From contig NZ_JAFMZM010000002.1 of NCBI RefSeq assembly GCF_024436375.1, forward strand, positions 839,952 to 903,951: 64,000 nucleotides of DNA. The letters are read 5' to 3'. How positions within the stretch are numbered: position 1 is the first letter of the stretch; every line of letters begins with the position of its first letter. The stretch is from Nocardioides astragali. Lineage in GTDB: Bacteria; Actinomycetota; Actinomycetes; Propionibacteriales; Nocardioidaceae. Below the pieces are notes generated by a model. That model was given only the letters and a program-made list of their open reading frames with translations. It did no database searches and was not told the origin of the DNA. Made by a program: the position numbers and the translations under genes. This document shows positions 7,937 to 17,566 of the stretch, piece by piece.

Positions 7937-8110
7937 TCACTCGTGGTGTGAGGTCCGGCCGAGCGCGAGCGCATATGCCGAGAGGACTACAGCAGTAAGT
8001 GCCGGTATCGGCACCTGCTCGGCTCGCCCGGCAAGCACGTGCATCACGCAGGCCCCGAGCGTGACCACGACGATCCCCCACAGCACAGCCGACACCCAAC
8101 CCGGCAACAT
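7937..8110 (-). CDS. Small membrane protein (57 residues), unknown function
   Basis: ATG 8110 follows GGAGGTGAC, one of the best ribosome sites in the window. The 57-residue product has two hydrophobic segments: WVSAVLWGIVVVTLGAC near residues 5-21 and a second at about 34-48, ending in RTSHHE. It resembles no family I can name. It lies 44 bases upstream of the DUF488 gene on the same strand and downstream of the two-segment protein at 8217-8504, so the three may be one transcript. Confidence 0.7.
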   Translation of the reverse strand: MLPGWVSAVLWGIVVVTLGACVMHVLAGRAEQVPIPALTAVVLSAYALALGRTSHHE

Positions 8111-8216
8111 GTCACCTCCCAGCGCCTCGAGACGAGTTCATCGTCTCCTCGTTCCGTTCCCGTTACCACCCCTTCGAGTGATGATTGATCGCTGACGGCA
8201 GGGCAGCGCTGCGTGC

Positions 8217-8504
8217 CTACCGCATGCGCCGCGCAGCGTGGGTGGCAGCGGTGGAGGAGTACACGGCAAGCCCCATGAGCATGGCGATGAGCCAGGTGAG
8301 AAGCATCCTGGCGGGCCCGTCGTCGGTGAGCTGTGCGACGGCCACGACGACGATGGGGATCAGAATCGCGCACACCGCTGAGGAGCCGAAGTAGGCCCAG
8401 AACCGCAGCTCCGGGCGTACGCGGCGAGCCGGGCGAGGCGACCCCTCGGGAGGCGTCGAGGAGGTAGCAGGCGTGGTAGCGGTCGAGGGGGTGTGTGAGT
8501 CCAT
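8217..8504 (-). CDS. Two-segment membrane protein (95 residues), unknown function
   Basis: The N-terminal 30 residues are Thr/Pro/Ser-rich (STATTPATSSTPPEG), followed by a basic stretch and two membrane segments: WAYFGSSAVCAILIPIVVV near 37-60 and LLTWLIAMLMGLAVY near 68-85. It ends in a basic HAARRMR tail. GGAAGG is placed nine bases before the ATG. The topology suggests both termini in the cytoplasm. I do not recognise the family. It sits 30 bases after the DadA-like gene on the same strand. Confidence 0.7.
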   Translation of the reverse strand: MDSHTPSTATTPATSSTPPEGSPRPARRVRPELRFWAYFGSSAVCAILIPIVVVAVAQLTDDGPARMLLTWLIAMLMGLAVYSSTAATHAARRMR

Positions 8505-8534
8505 GTCGTGCGTCCTTCCAAGCGTGAGGTCCGG

Positions 8535-9791
8535 CTAGCGCAATGGGTCGAAGGGAATGAGCTCGGGCGGGGTGGTGCCGGTCGCGATCTGGTGCGCGAG
8601 CAGCTTTCCGGTGAGCGGGCCGAGGAAGATGCCCCACATGCCGTGGCCGCCGGCGACGAACACTCGCGGCTCGGCGGTTGCCCCGATCAGTGGGAGTCCG
8701 TCGGCGGTGCACGGACGGGAGCCGACCCACTCGTCCCGGCGCTCGTCGAGGTCGATCCCGTTCAGGAGCGGCCGGGTGGCTGCGACGATCGCGTCGATGC
8801 GGCGCCGGTCGAGGGCGGCGTCGGGGGCGCGGAACTCCATCATTCCCGCGACCCTGAGCCTTGGGCCGGTCGGCGTGGACAGTGGGGTGCACGCGACCCG
8901 CTGGGTGGGGAAGTACACCGGGCCGGCCGGGAGCAGGTCTCCGGTGACGCTGAAGGAGTAGCCGCGGCCGGCTTGGACCGGTTGCCGGACGCCAAAGCGG
9001 CGGGCCAAGCTGCCCAGCCACGCGCCGTGGGCGAGCACCACGACGTCGTAGCGGTCGGCGCCTTCCTGGGGTTCGCTGCCGGTGACGGAACTGCCACCAG
9101 CCATCTCCTCGACACCGATGACGGTGGTGGCCTCGATGATGCGGCCGCCACGGGTGACGATTGCGTCTGCGAGTGCGGCGAGGAACGCCGGTGGGTTGAG
9201 GTAGCGCTGATCGTGCAGCCGCACCGCGGAACCGATCGCGGGGGACAAGGCGGGTTCCGCGGTGCGGGCTTCGTGGCCGGTGAGGACGTCGTACTTCACG
9301 TCTTGACCGGCGGTCTGGGTGTGCTCGAGCTCCTCCAGCAGCGGCGCGCGCTCTTCAGGTGTGCGGAAGCAGGCGAGGAACGGGTCCGCGGTGTGAGTGG
9401 TGGCGTCGACGCCGCCGTCGGTGAGCTCGTCGAACGCCGCCAGCGCACGCGTGTTCATGGAGACGTACGCGCGCATCCCCACACCCCACCGGCGCGCGGT
9501 GCTGTTGCGGGCGAAGCGTGTGAGGAACCGCAGCAGCCGGGGGTCCGGTCGCAGCGGCACGTAGACGGGTGAGGAGGGGCTGAGCACCGCCCGTACGCCA
9601 TAGCTGAGGACTGCAGGTTCGGGCAGGGGCGCCGTCAGGGCAGGGGTGAGCCATCCCGCGTTGCCCCACGAGGAGCCGGCCGCGACGTGATCGCGGTCGT
9701 AGACGGTGACGTGGAAGCCGTGCTCCTGGAGGAACCAGGCCGTGGACAGACCGACCATCCCGGCTCCGACGACGGCGACGCGCTGAGTCAT
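8535..9791 (-). CDS. DadA-like FAD-dependent D-amino acid dehydrogenase/oxidase
   Basis: This 418-residue protein belongs to the DAO fold family. The FAD-binding start RVAVVGAGMVGLSTAWFL is at residues 4-21, quoted as the motif VVGAGMVGLSTAW, and the acidic VYDRDHVAAGSSWGNAG follows, as in DadA. The C-terminal end has GHGMWGIFLGPLTGKL, the family's flavin-contact loop. It would oxidise D-amino acids or related amines, passing electrons to the respiratory chain. I prefer ATG 9791 over a TTG five codons upstream. The frameshifted TraR-like gene ends one base before this start, so the two are on one transcript. Confidence 0.87.
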   Translation of the reverse strand: MTQRVAVVGAGMVGLSTAWFLQEHGFHVTVYDRDHVAAGSSWGNAGWLTPALTAPLPEPAVLSYGVRAVLSPSSPVYVPLRPDPRLLRFLTRFARNSTARRWGVGMRAYVSMNTRALAAFDELTDGGVDATTHTADPFLACFRTPEERAPLLEELEHTQTAGQDVKYDVLTGHEARTAEPALSPAIGSAVRLHDQRYLNPPAFLAALADAIVTRGGRIIEATTVIGVEEMAGGSSVTGSEPQEGADRYDVVVLAHGAWLGSLARRFGVRQPVQAGRGYSFSVTGDLLPAGPVYFPTQRVACTPLSTPTGPRLRVAGMMEFRAPDAALDRRRIDAIVAATRPLLNGIDLDERRDEWVGSRPCTADGLPLIGATAEPRVFVAGGHGMWGIFLGPLTGKLLAHQIATGTTPPELIPFDPLR

Positions 9792-9792
9792 G

Positions 9793-10189
9793 TCACTCAC
9801 TTTCAATGGCGGGAACGGGACGGCTCACAGGGCGGTCGGGCGGGGCGCAAGCAGTGCAGGTGATCACCCAGGGCTGCAGCTCGATCCGTTTGGCGTGGAT
9901 GCGGGTCTCGCAGCGGGCGCAGATGCCGTAAAAGCCCCGCGCCCAAGCGCTGTCGAGCCGTGCGGATCTGTTGGAGGATCCAGGTCACGGTGCCGCGGTG
10001 TGCGGCCCCGACGACGTCGGGCGGGACTGGCGGCAGGGCGTCGAGCTGTGCCTGCCGGGCCGCTTCGAGCAGGGACAGGTGGTCGTCGACGCCCTGGGGC
10101 GTCGCGAGCTGTCCAGGGTCTGGCTGGGGAAGCGCCATCAGGCTGGGGGCGGCGCCCGGGGTCGCTGCGGACATGGGGTTGGCGGTCAC
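9793..10189 (-). pseudogene. DksA/TraR-family gene with +1 frameshift in a G-run
   Basis: GTG 10189 has AAGGA seven bases upstream. The frame gives a helical DksA/TraR-like N-terminus with VTWILQQIRTARQRLGAG. At the GCGGGGC tract (about 9925-9931) the frame must shift by one base. Removing one G restores GFYGICARCETRI and then VITCTACAPP, the C-x2-C...C-x2-C zinc finger, ending at TGA 9795-9793. Without the shift the product keeps going for another 45 residues of arginine- and proline-rich sequence to 9803 with no zinc site. This is a recent pseudogene, a sequencing error, or less likely programmed frameshifting. Confidence 0.75.
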
Positions 10190-10280
10190 GATCAGTCCTT
10201 GAGGAACGTCACGCAGCCCGGGTCGTCAGGGTGCGCGAAGGAACGGGTACGCCGCCGCGCGGGCACCCAGAGTGCTCAGT

Positions 10281-10469
10281 TCAGGACTGCGTCGGCGGTG
10301 CGCGGTCGACGCTGCGTCGCAGCACGTCAAGACCACTGATGCCGCGGGCTTCCTCGCTCAGCTCCAATGCGAGCAGCGCAGCACCCGACGCCACATGGGA
10401 GGGCAGGTAGGAACGGTCGGACGTCATCGCCGACACGAACACCGTGCTTCCCTCCATGACAACGACCAT
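10281..10469 (-). CDS. Small hypothetical protein (62 residues)
   Basis: ATG 10469 opens a frame for 62 residues (GSTVFVSAMTSDRSYLP near the start, LALELSEEARGISG later). Third codon positions are mostly G or C, as in real genes here. No clear ribosome site precedes the ATG and the frame stays open further upstream to 10541, so the start is uncertain. I do not recognise the family. It may be a short regulatory or stress protein, or chance. Confidence 0.35.
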   Translation of the reverse strand: MVVVMEGSTVFVSAMTSDRSYLPSHVASGAALLALELSEEARGISGLDVLRRSVDRAPPTQS

Positions 10470-10568
10470 AGCAACGTCCGCAGGGAAAGCCAGTCGGCAG
10501 CGCGGCCTCCCGACGTCTGACACGCCTCCACAGCAAGCCACGCTGGCATCTGCGGCACCGGGACGGAG

Positions 10569-11063
10569 CTAGTCGTCGCGGCCCGGGTCGTACAGAGCGG
10601 TCATCCGCCCCTCAGGGTCGAGCTTGGTGAGCAGCGCATCCCCGATGCCGCGGAGCTGTTCGAGCTGCTTGCGCGTGAGGGGGTCGAGCACGTGGGTGCG
10701 CACGGTGTCCACGTGTCCGGGTGCGGCGTCAACCACCGCGTTCCACCCGGCTTCGGTGAGGAGCGCGTTGGTGGCGCGGCCGTCCTCCGGGCAGGGCACC
10801 CGCTTCACCAGGCCGCGATCCTCGAGGCGTCGTACGACGTGGGAAAGCCGCGGGAGTGTGGCGTTCGTGCGCTGGGCGAGCGTCGTCATCCGCATCGTGC
10901 GCCCAGGCGCTTCCGACAACATCGCGAGCACGAAGTACTCGAAGTGCGTGAGCCCGGCCGAGCTTCGCAGCTGCCCGTCCAGCACCCCCGGCAGCAGCTC
11001 GACGACGGCCACCAGTCGCAACCACGCCTCACGCTCCGCCTCGTCGAGCCACCGCGTCTCCAT
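10569..11063 (-). CDS. MarR-family transcriptional regulator
   Basis: The 164-residue protein has the MarR winged-helix layout: an N-terminal dimer helix, LTHFEYFVLAMLSEAPG, the recognition region TLAQRTNATLPRLSHVVRRLE and the wing GLVKRVPCPEDGRATN, followed by the C-terminal dimer helices. It faces the F420/NADP oxidoreductase gene divergently across 109 bases that contain paired inverted repeats. It most likely represses that gene, and perhaps itself, until an electrophile or oxidant binds; the inducer is inference. Confidence 0.93.
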   Translation of the reverse strand: METRWLDEAEREAWLRLVAVVELLPGVLDGQLRSSAGLTHFEYFVLAMLSEAPGRTMRMTTLAQRTNATLPRLSHVVRRLEDRGLVKRVPCPEDGRATNALLTEAGWNAVVDAAPGHVDTVRTHVLDPLTRKQLEQLRGIGDALLTKLDPEGRMTALYDPGRDD

Positions 11064-11085
11064 GAGCAGGAGCCTAGCCGATTAC

Positions 11086-11141
11086 TTGACGGAACAACCA
11101 AACCGTGTACAGTGTTAGTTGAAGCAACAACCAAATTGGTT
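11086..11141 (+). promoter_or_regulatory. Promoter and probable MarR operator upstream of the F420/NADP oxidoreductase operon
   Basis: A -35-like TTGACG (11086-11091) stands 16 bases before TACAGT (11108-11113). Just downstream is GTTG-AAG-CAAC (11118-11128), immediately followed by AACCAA-A-TTGGTT (11129-11141), both perfect inverted repeats. The word ACAACCAA also occurs upstream at 11094-11101, inside the promoter spacer. The arrangement would let a divergent MarR dimer block transcription. No experimental evidence; the promoter call rests on the hexamers. Confidence 0.6.
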
Positions 11142-11172
11142 CTCGATCAACACCCCTCAAGGAGCACACTCC

Positions 11173-11748
11173 ATGACGACCATCTCGATCCTCGGCACCG
11201 GCAACATGGGCCAGGCCATCGCCGCCATCGCCGCGCAGGGCGGACACAGCGTCCAGCAGCTCGGCGAGAACGACCTCGACACCCCGGTGACCGGCGACAT
11301 CGTCGTCCTCGCCGTCCCCTACCCGGCCGTCAGCAACGTCATCGCGCAGCGCGGCGACCAGCTGGCCGGCAAGATCGTCGTCGACATCACCAACCCGCTG
11401 AACTTCGAGACCTTCGACTCCCTCGTCGTTCCCGCGGACAGCTCCGCGGCTGCCGTGATCGCCGAGGCCCTACCGAGCTCGCGCGTGCTGAAGGCGTTCA
11501 ACACCACGTTCGCCGGCACCCTTGCCGCCGGGACCGTCGGCCCCCTGACGACCACGGTCCTGATCGCCGGTGACGACACCGACGCCAAGTCCACCCTGGC
11601 CGGAGTCCTGACCTCCGGTGGGATCGACGCCATCGACGCCGGCGCCCTGAAGAGGGCCCGTGAGCTCGAGGCCGTCGGCTTCCTGCAGCTCACCCTCGCC
11701 GCCAACGAGAAGGTCTCCTGGACCGGCGGCTTCGGCGTCATCGCCTGA
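11173..11748 (+). CDS. NADPH-dependent F420 reductase-like/NAD(P)-binding oxidoreductase
   Basis: This 191-residue protein is a single Rossmann domain opening MTTISILGTGNMGQAI with the G-x-G-x-M-G dinucleotide site at residues 7-12. DIVVLAVPYPAV and IVVDITNPLNF follow, as in coenzyme F420H2:NADP+ oxidoreductase-like proteins. Short members without other domains often act as stress-induced NADPH-binding enzymes with unknown partner. AAGGAG is placed nine to ten bases before ATG 11173; the longer in-frame ATG at 11119 falls inside the operator and is unlikely. It heads a three-gene plus-strand operon. Confidence 0.86.
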   Translation: MTTISILGTGNMGQAIAAIAAQGGHSVQQLGENDLDTPVTGDIVVLAVPYPAVSNVIAQRGDQLAGKIVVDITNPLNFETFDSLVVPADSSAAAVIAEALPSSRVLKAFNTTFAGTLAAGTVGPLTTTVLIAGDDTDAKSTLAGVLTSGGIDAIDAGALKRARELEAVGFLQLTLAANEKVSWTGGFGVIA

Positions 11749-11797
11749 CCCGGCCTCCCCTCGCAACACCACATCACTAGAAGAAGGAAGCGCAACG

Positions 11798-12316
11798 ATG
11801 ACCGTCAACGCCGTCCGCCTCAACCACGCTGTGCTGTACGTGGCCGACCTGGAGCGGAGCATCGCGTTCTACTCCGCCGCGTTCGGCATGACGGTCATGG
11901 CGCGCGAGCCGCGTGCAAACGCCGCATTCCTGCGGCTGCCGCGCTCGGGTAACCACCACGACCTCGGCCTCTTCGGGGTCGGCGCCCAGCCGCCGCGACC
12001 GCGCGGCAGCCTGGGGCTCTACCACCTGGCCTGGCAGGTCGACACCATCGAGGAGCTCGAGGAAGCGAGGGCCACCCTGGCCAACCTCGGCGCGCTGACT
12101 GGGGAGTCCAGCCACGGGGCCACCAAGAGCCTCTACGGCGCCGACCCGGACGGGAACGAGTTCGAGGTGATGTGGATGCTGCCCAAGGCCCACTGGGGTG
12201 CGTACGAGAACGCCGCCCCCATCGAGCGGCTCGACCTCGCCGGCGAGGTCGCCCGATGGGGCGGCGTCCGCACCGCTGGCGAGCTCGTCCCGCTGGGCGC
12301 GGCGGACGGGTCATGA
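11798..12316 (+). CDS. VOC (glyoxalase/extradiol dioxygenase-like) protein
   Basis: The 172-residue protein has the paired beta-alpha-beta-beta-beta modules of the vicinal oxygen chelate fold. LNHAVLYVADLERS provides the first metal histidine near residue 9, GLYHLAWQV a second near 80, and DPDGNEFEVMW the glutamate near 124. It resembles catechol 2,3-dioxygenase-like or glyoxalase-like proteins of MarR-controlled electrophile responses. AGAAGGA lies eight bases before the ATG. The stop overlaps the start of the hydrolase (ATGA). Substrate unknown. Confidence 0.88.
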   Translation: MTVNAVRLNHAVLYVADLERSIAFYSAAFGMTVMAREPRANAAFLRLPRSGNHHDLGLFGVGAQPPRPRGSLGLYHLAWQVDTIEELEEARATLANLGALTGESSHGATKSLYGADPDGNEFEVMWMLPKAHWGAYENAAPIERLDLAGEVARWGGVRTAGELVPLGAADGS

Positions 12317-13479
12317 CCAGCGGCACGTTCTCGTCGCCCGTCGTCGCGACGTACGGCAGCACCGACCCGGCGGCTCCGCTCGCCGTCCTGCTGCACGGGC
12401 GTGGCTCCAACGAGACCGAGATCCTCGGCCTTGCCGCGGACCTGCCGGCCGGACCGGTATACGCCGCCGTCCGCGCCCCCATCGCCGAGGGCGGCGGCTA
12501 CGCCTGGTTCGCCAACCGCGGCATCGGGCGCCCGCTCGCCGACTCGCTGCGCACCACCATGGACTGGTTCCGGACCTGGCTCGACCAGGTCGCCCCTGCC
12601 GGTCGGCCGGTGCTCCTGGTCGGGTTCAGCGGCGGTGCCGCCTTCGCCGGCGGCCTCGTGCTCGATGACCCCGCCCGCTACGCCGGAGCCGCCGTGCTCT
12701 ACGGCACCCTGCCGTTCGACGCCGGGCTCGCCACCGACCCCGGGCAACTCGCCAACCTGCCTGTCTTCGTCGCCCAAGGCGACGGGGACCATGTCATCCC
12801 CCGCGAGCTGCTCGACCGGACCTGGGACTACCTACTGTCCGAATCCGGTGCCCCCACTGTCGCCCAGCGCCAGCCCGGCGGCCACCAGCTCACCGGCGCG
12901 ACGGTCCACCACCTCGGTGACTGGATCGCCCACCGACTCGCGTTCATCGACCACCACGGCGCCACCCCCGCCGGACCTCGCCCACAGGTGACGTGGCCGA
13001 CCCTCCCCACCGGCGAGCTTCCGGCCCGTGTCGGATCGCGTCCCGAGGTGAGCTGGACCATCCCCCAGCAGCAACAGACCCAGAACGCACCCGGCGAGCT
13101 CCAAGAACGCCTCGACGAGCAGCTCCGCCCCCTTCCCGGCGTCGATGTGGGGCCCTCCCGCATCTCGGTGCCCGGCGCACGCGGTTTCACCCTCCGCGAC
13201 GGCTCCGACGACGAACAGGCCCACCTCGTCGCCCAGGTCGGGGAGTTCGCCCACCTGCACCCGGAATACGACGAGTCGCTGCACCTCGTGCTACCCCCGG
13301 ACCTGGCCGCCGACGTGTCCACCAAGGGCTGGGGGCGACCCCACATGTGGGCCGGAACCCGCCTCTCCCCCGGCTTCACGATGGTCCATGGCCCTCGTGA
13401 CGAGGACGAGCTCGCCACCGTTCGAGGCATCGTGGCCGCCAGTCACGCCTACGCCAGTGGAGTATCGGCGGTTCTTTGA
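12313..13479 (+). CDS. Alpha/beta hydrolase fused to a luciferase-domain (DUF5519) module
   Basis: The 388-residue protein joins two parts. Residues 1-220 are a phospholipase/carboxylesterase-type hydrolase: LLHGRGSNETE (oxyanion hole), GFSGGAAFAGG with the nucleophile serine, QGDGDHVIP with the aspartate, and GGHQL with the histidine. A proline-rich linker with PQQQQTQ follows. Residues about 285-385 match DUF5519: HLHPEYDESLHLVL, GWGRPHMW and LSPGFTMVHGPRDEDEL. Hydrolase and DUF5519 are more usually separate neighbours. It is coupled to the VOC gene (ATGA) and ends the MarR-controlled operon. Confidence 0.85.
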   Translation: MTSGTFSSPVVATYGSTDPAAPLAVLLHGRGSNETEILGLAADLPAGPVYAAVRAPIAEGGGYAWFANRGIGRPLADSLRTTMDWFRTWLDQVAPAGRPVLLVGFSGGAAFAGGLVLDDPARYAGAAVLYGTLPFDAGLATDPGQLANLPVFVAQGDGDHVIPRELLDRTWDYLLSESGAPTVAQRQPGGHQLTGATVHHLGDWIAHRLAFIDHHGATPAGPRPQVTWPTLPTGELPARVGSRPEVSWTIPQQQQTQNAPGELQERLDEQLRPLPGVDVGPSRISVPGARGFTLRDGSDDEQAHLVAQVGEFAHLHPEYDESLHLVLPPDLAADVSTKGWGRPHMWAGTRLSPGFTMVHGPRDEDELATVRGIVAASHAYASGVSAVL

Positions 13480-13482
13480 CCG

Positions 13483-13504
13483 GAGCCGACCGTAGGGTCG
13501 GCTC
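13483..13504. terminator. Hairpin terminator between convergent genes
   Basis: GAGCCGACC (13483-13491), loop GTAG and GGTCGGCTC (13496-13504) form a perfect 9-bp stem. It lies between the hydrolase-DUF5519 stop (13479) and the ybdD-like stop (13503), touching the latter. There is no T-run, as is common in actinobacteria. It probably serves both directions. Confidence 0.6.
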
Positions 13505-13687
13505 AGCAGCAGCGTGCTCCCGGCGAGTGCTCGCGCTGATGATCCCGTCGGTGCTCGAACTCGCGCCGGGTCATGGGCCGTTCACCGAACGCCGCGCACT
13601 CCGCGACGTACTCGTCCCACTTGGCCTCGCCCGTGAACTGTCGGACGTACCAGTGCAGCGTGCGCGCGATCCTCGTGATGCCGTTCA

Positions 13688-13688
<1 letters not shown>
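13503..13688 (-). CDS. ybdD: YbdD/YjiX family small protein
   Basis: The 61-residue protein has the family pattern: a tryptophan/tyrosine-rich start (ARTLHWYVRQFTGEAKWDEYV), then RPMTRREFEHRR, and a C-terminal cysteine pair (ARCC). YbdD/YjiX proteins are encoded right after CstA/BtsT carbon-starvation transporters in many bacteria and are thought to be accessory partners. Here the ATG overlaps the cstA stop (ATGA), the usual coupling. The cellular role is not established. Confidence 0.88.
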
Positions 13689-15889
<2,201 letters not shown>

Positions 15890-16032
15890 GGTGCGACCTC
15901 CTCCGTGCTCAGGCAGCCCGGCGGGCCGCGGGCCCTTCCCTGATCTCTCTACTCCGCACAGCGCGTCACTGCAAGGGCTTCCGCCCGCACCTGTCGTGCA
16001 GCTGGACCGACCTCGAATTCGAGGTGCCGTGA

Positions 16033-16107
16033 ACCTGGTCCGGCCGGACCACCACCATGGGGGCGGGATCCGGCCTCTCTCCCGGCTTCATGATGGTTCA
16101 CGGCGGC
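16033..16107 (+). pseudogene. Remnant of a DUF5519/luciferase-domain gene
   Basis: Plus-strand translation gives GR..TMGAG..LSPGFMMVHG, resembling GRPHMWAGTRLSPGFTMVHG in the C-terminal part of the hydrolase fusion. At DNA level 16056-16104 matches 13344-13392 at 41 of 49 positions by eye. A stop codon lies just upstream in frame (16030-16032) and no start is present, so this is a relic. It overlaps the 3' end of the FMN reductase gene on the other strand and may have donated its C-terminal codons. Confidence 0.6.
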
Positions 16108-16702
16108 GCTCGTCGTCGCGGGCGGACCGCGGCGAGGTCCGCGGGAGCACCGTCAGGACGCGCTCGACATGGGTCCGGAACTCCTGCATGAAGTTGCGTA
16201 GGAATCCGGCCGTCTCGTCGTCGGAGACCTCCCCGGACTCGGCGTACATCTCGGGCCGGAAGTGGACATAGGCCTCCGGGGCCGTCATCTGACGGGCGTT
16301 GCAGAAGCTCAGCACACCGCGCAGGCTCTGCTGGGCCACGGCTGTCCCGATCTGGCCGATCGAGGCACCGATCACAGCTGCAGGCATGTGGTCGAAGGAG
16401 TTCTGCCCCCACGGCCGCGACGCCCAGTCGATCGCGTTCTTCAACGCTCCCGGGATCGAGCGGTTGTACTCGGGAGTGATGAACAGGACCGCATCCGCTG
16501 CCGCCAGGGCGTCCTTGAGCGCCTGCGCCTCCGGCGGATAGGAACCGTCGAAGTCCGGACTGTAACGGGGCAGGTTGTCGATCGGCACCTCGGTGAACTC
16601 GAGGTCGCTCGGCGCCAGCCGGATCAGTGCCTTGCTGAGCTTTCGGTTGATCGATGTCGACGACAGGCTTCCGACGAAGTAGGCGACCTTGTACGCACTC
16701 AT
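16088..16702 (-). CDS. NADPH-dependent FMN reductase family protein
   Basis: This 204-residue flavodoxin-like protein has the FMN phosphate loop VGSLSSTSINRKL near residue 10, a PRYSPDFDG loop and the family motif ITPEYNRSIPGALKNAIDW (given in part: PEYNRSIPGALKN). Such enzymes reduce quinones, chromate, azo dyes or FMN using NAD(P)H. GAGGAG is six bases before ATG 16702; a longer frame to 16771 has no such site. The last about 15 residues are arginine-rich and encoded opposite the DUF5519 remnant, so the natural C-terminus may have been altered. Confidence 0.9.
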   Translation of the reverse strand: MSAYKVAYFVGSLSSTSINRKLSKALIRLAPSDLEFTEVPIDNLPRYSPDFDGSYPPEAQALKDALAAADAVLFITPEYNRSIPGALKNAIDWASRPWGQNSFDHMPAAVIGASIGQIGTAVAQQSLRGVLSFCNARQMTAPEAYVHFRPEMYAESGEVSDDETAGFLRNFMQEFRTHVERVLTVLPRTSPRSARDDERRREPS

Positions 16703-16805
16703 GGCGACTCCTCTATGGACCCGTGGGCGGGCGCCGACGGGAGGTGGACCTGGCTCCATCCACGCTCGCACCGGGCGGGCCCCCGCACCAGCGCACCCAG
16801 CGTCA

Positions 16806-16830
16806 AGAGCCCCTGGGGGCCAGGGGCTCT
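16806..16830 (-). terminator. Terminator downstream of the DUF981 operon
   Basis: AGAGCCCCTGG (16806-16816), loop GGG and CCAGGGGCTCT (16820-16830) form a perfect 11-bp stem located 47 bases after the DUF981 stop on the minus strand. A very short T stretch follows on that strand. It separates the DUF981 transcript from the FMN reductase gene, whose start lies 104 bases further on. Confidence 0.7.
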
Positions 16831-16876
16831 CGGCTGGTCAGTCGCATCCTCGGCCGCGCTGCGGCCGGCCGTCAGA

Positions 16877-17566
16877 TCACCACTTGTGCATGGTCCCGTG
16901 CTCGATGTTGTAGTACATGCCGATGTGCGTGTAGAAGTTCATCGCCCCGAAGAGCAGGAACACGACGCCTCCGACGACCCAGGCCCAGACTGCCCAACGG
17001 AGAAGCTGGGGCCGGTCGGTCCACAGTGCGGCCGCGAAGAGCAACGCTCCGATCGCGACGACGCCCCAGAGCCCGCCGAGGAACAGCGCCTCGAGGATGG
17101 GTAGGTGTCCGAACCGACCACTGATGGGTTCCTCCGGAGGAGCCGCACCGAGCTGGAACCGGACGAAGGTGATGGCCAGGACTCCCATGGCCAGACCGAG
17201 TGCGCCGACGAAGATCCCGACCGGCTTGAACGCTGCCAGTGTCGCGGCGTTGGCGTCTGCAACCTTGCCCGCATAGAGCGCACGGTGGCGCCAAAGGTAG
17301 ACGGCGGCGAGGAGCAGCAGTGCTCCGAATGCCGCGGCGGGCTGGCCGAAGGCGATGTTGGCGTACTCGAATCCACCCCCACCGAAGGGCCAAGTCACGG
17401 TGGTGTGGATGCCCAGCACGAGGAGCAGGACTCCGGTGACTCCGAAGAACCCTGCCCAGCCCTCGCTCTCGATGCGGGTGCCCTTGATGATCTGCGCCAG
17501 GAAGGCCGCGAAGCCCAGTAGGCCCGCGCCTGCCGTGAGTGCGACCAGTTCGTTGTAGACGATCAC
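16877..17566 (-). CDS. DUF981-family membrane protein
   Basis: The 229-residue protein has six to seven hydrophobic segments, starting VIVYNELVALTAGAGLLGF and ending with a short polar tail (YYNIEHGTMHKW). The Pro-Phe-Gly-Gly-Gly loop (TWPFGGGGFEY near residue 60) fits DUF981, a family of unknown role. GTG 17566 is chosen because AAGGAGG lies about nine bases upstream and the start overlaps the stop of the 51-residue gene (GTGA). It belongs to the operon that shares the operator region with the divergent TetR gene, so it is the likely regulated target. Confidence 0.82.
   Translation of the reverse strand: MIVYNELVALTAGAGLLGFAAFLAQIIKGTRIESEGWAGFFGVTGVLLLVLGIHTTVTWPFGGGGFEYANIAFGQPAAAFGALLLLAAVYLWRHRALYAGKVADANAATLAAFKPVGIFVGALGLAMGVLAITFVRFQLGAAPPEEPISGRFGHLPILEALFLGGLWGVVAIGALLFAAALWTDRPQLLRWAVWAWVVGGVVFLLFGAMNFYTHIGMYYNIEHGTMHKW

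Noticed and set aside
10569..11063. Assignment of the MarR gene to a known repressor of defined inducer
   Set aside because: Only the fold is clear; neighbours suggest electrophile or redox stress but the inducer cannot be read from sequence.
16877..17566. Longer start for DUF981 at GTG 17575 or further upstream
   Set aside because: GGAGG would touch that GTG, and longer reading runs through the 51-residue gene and the operator.
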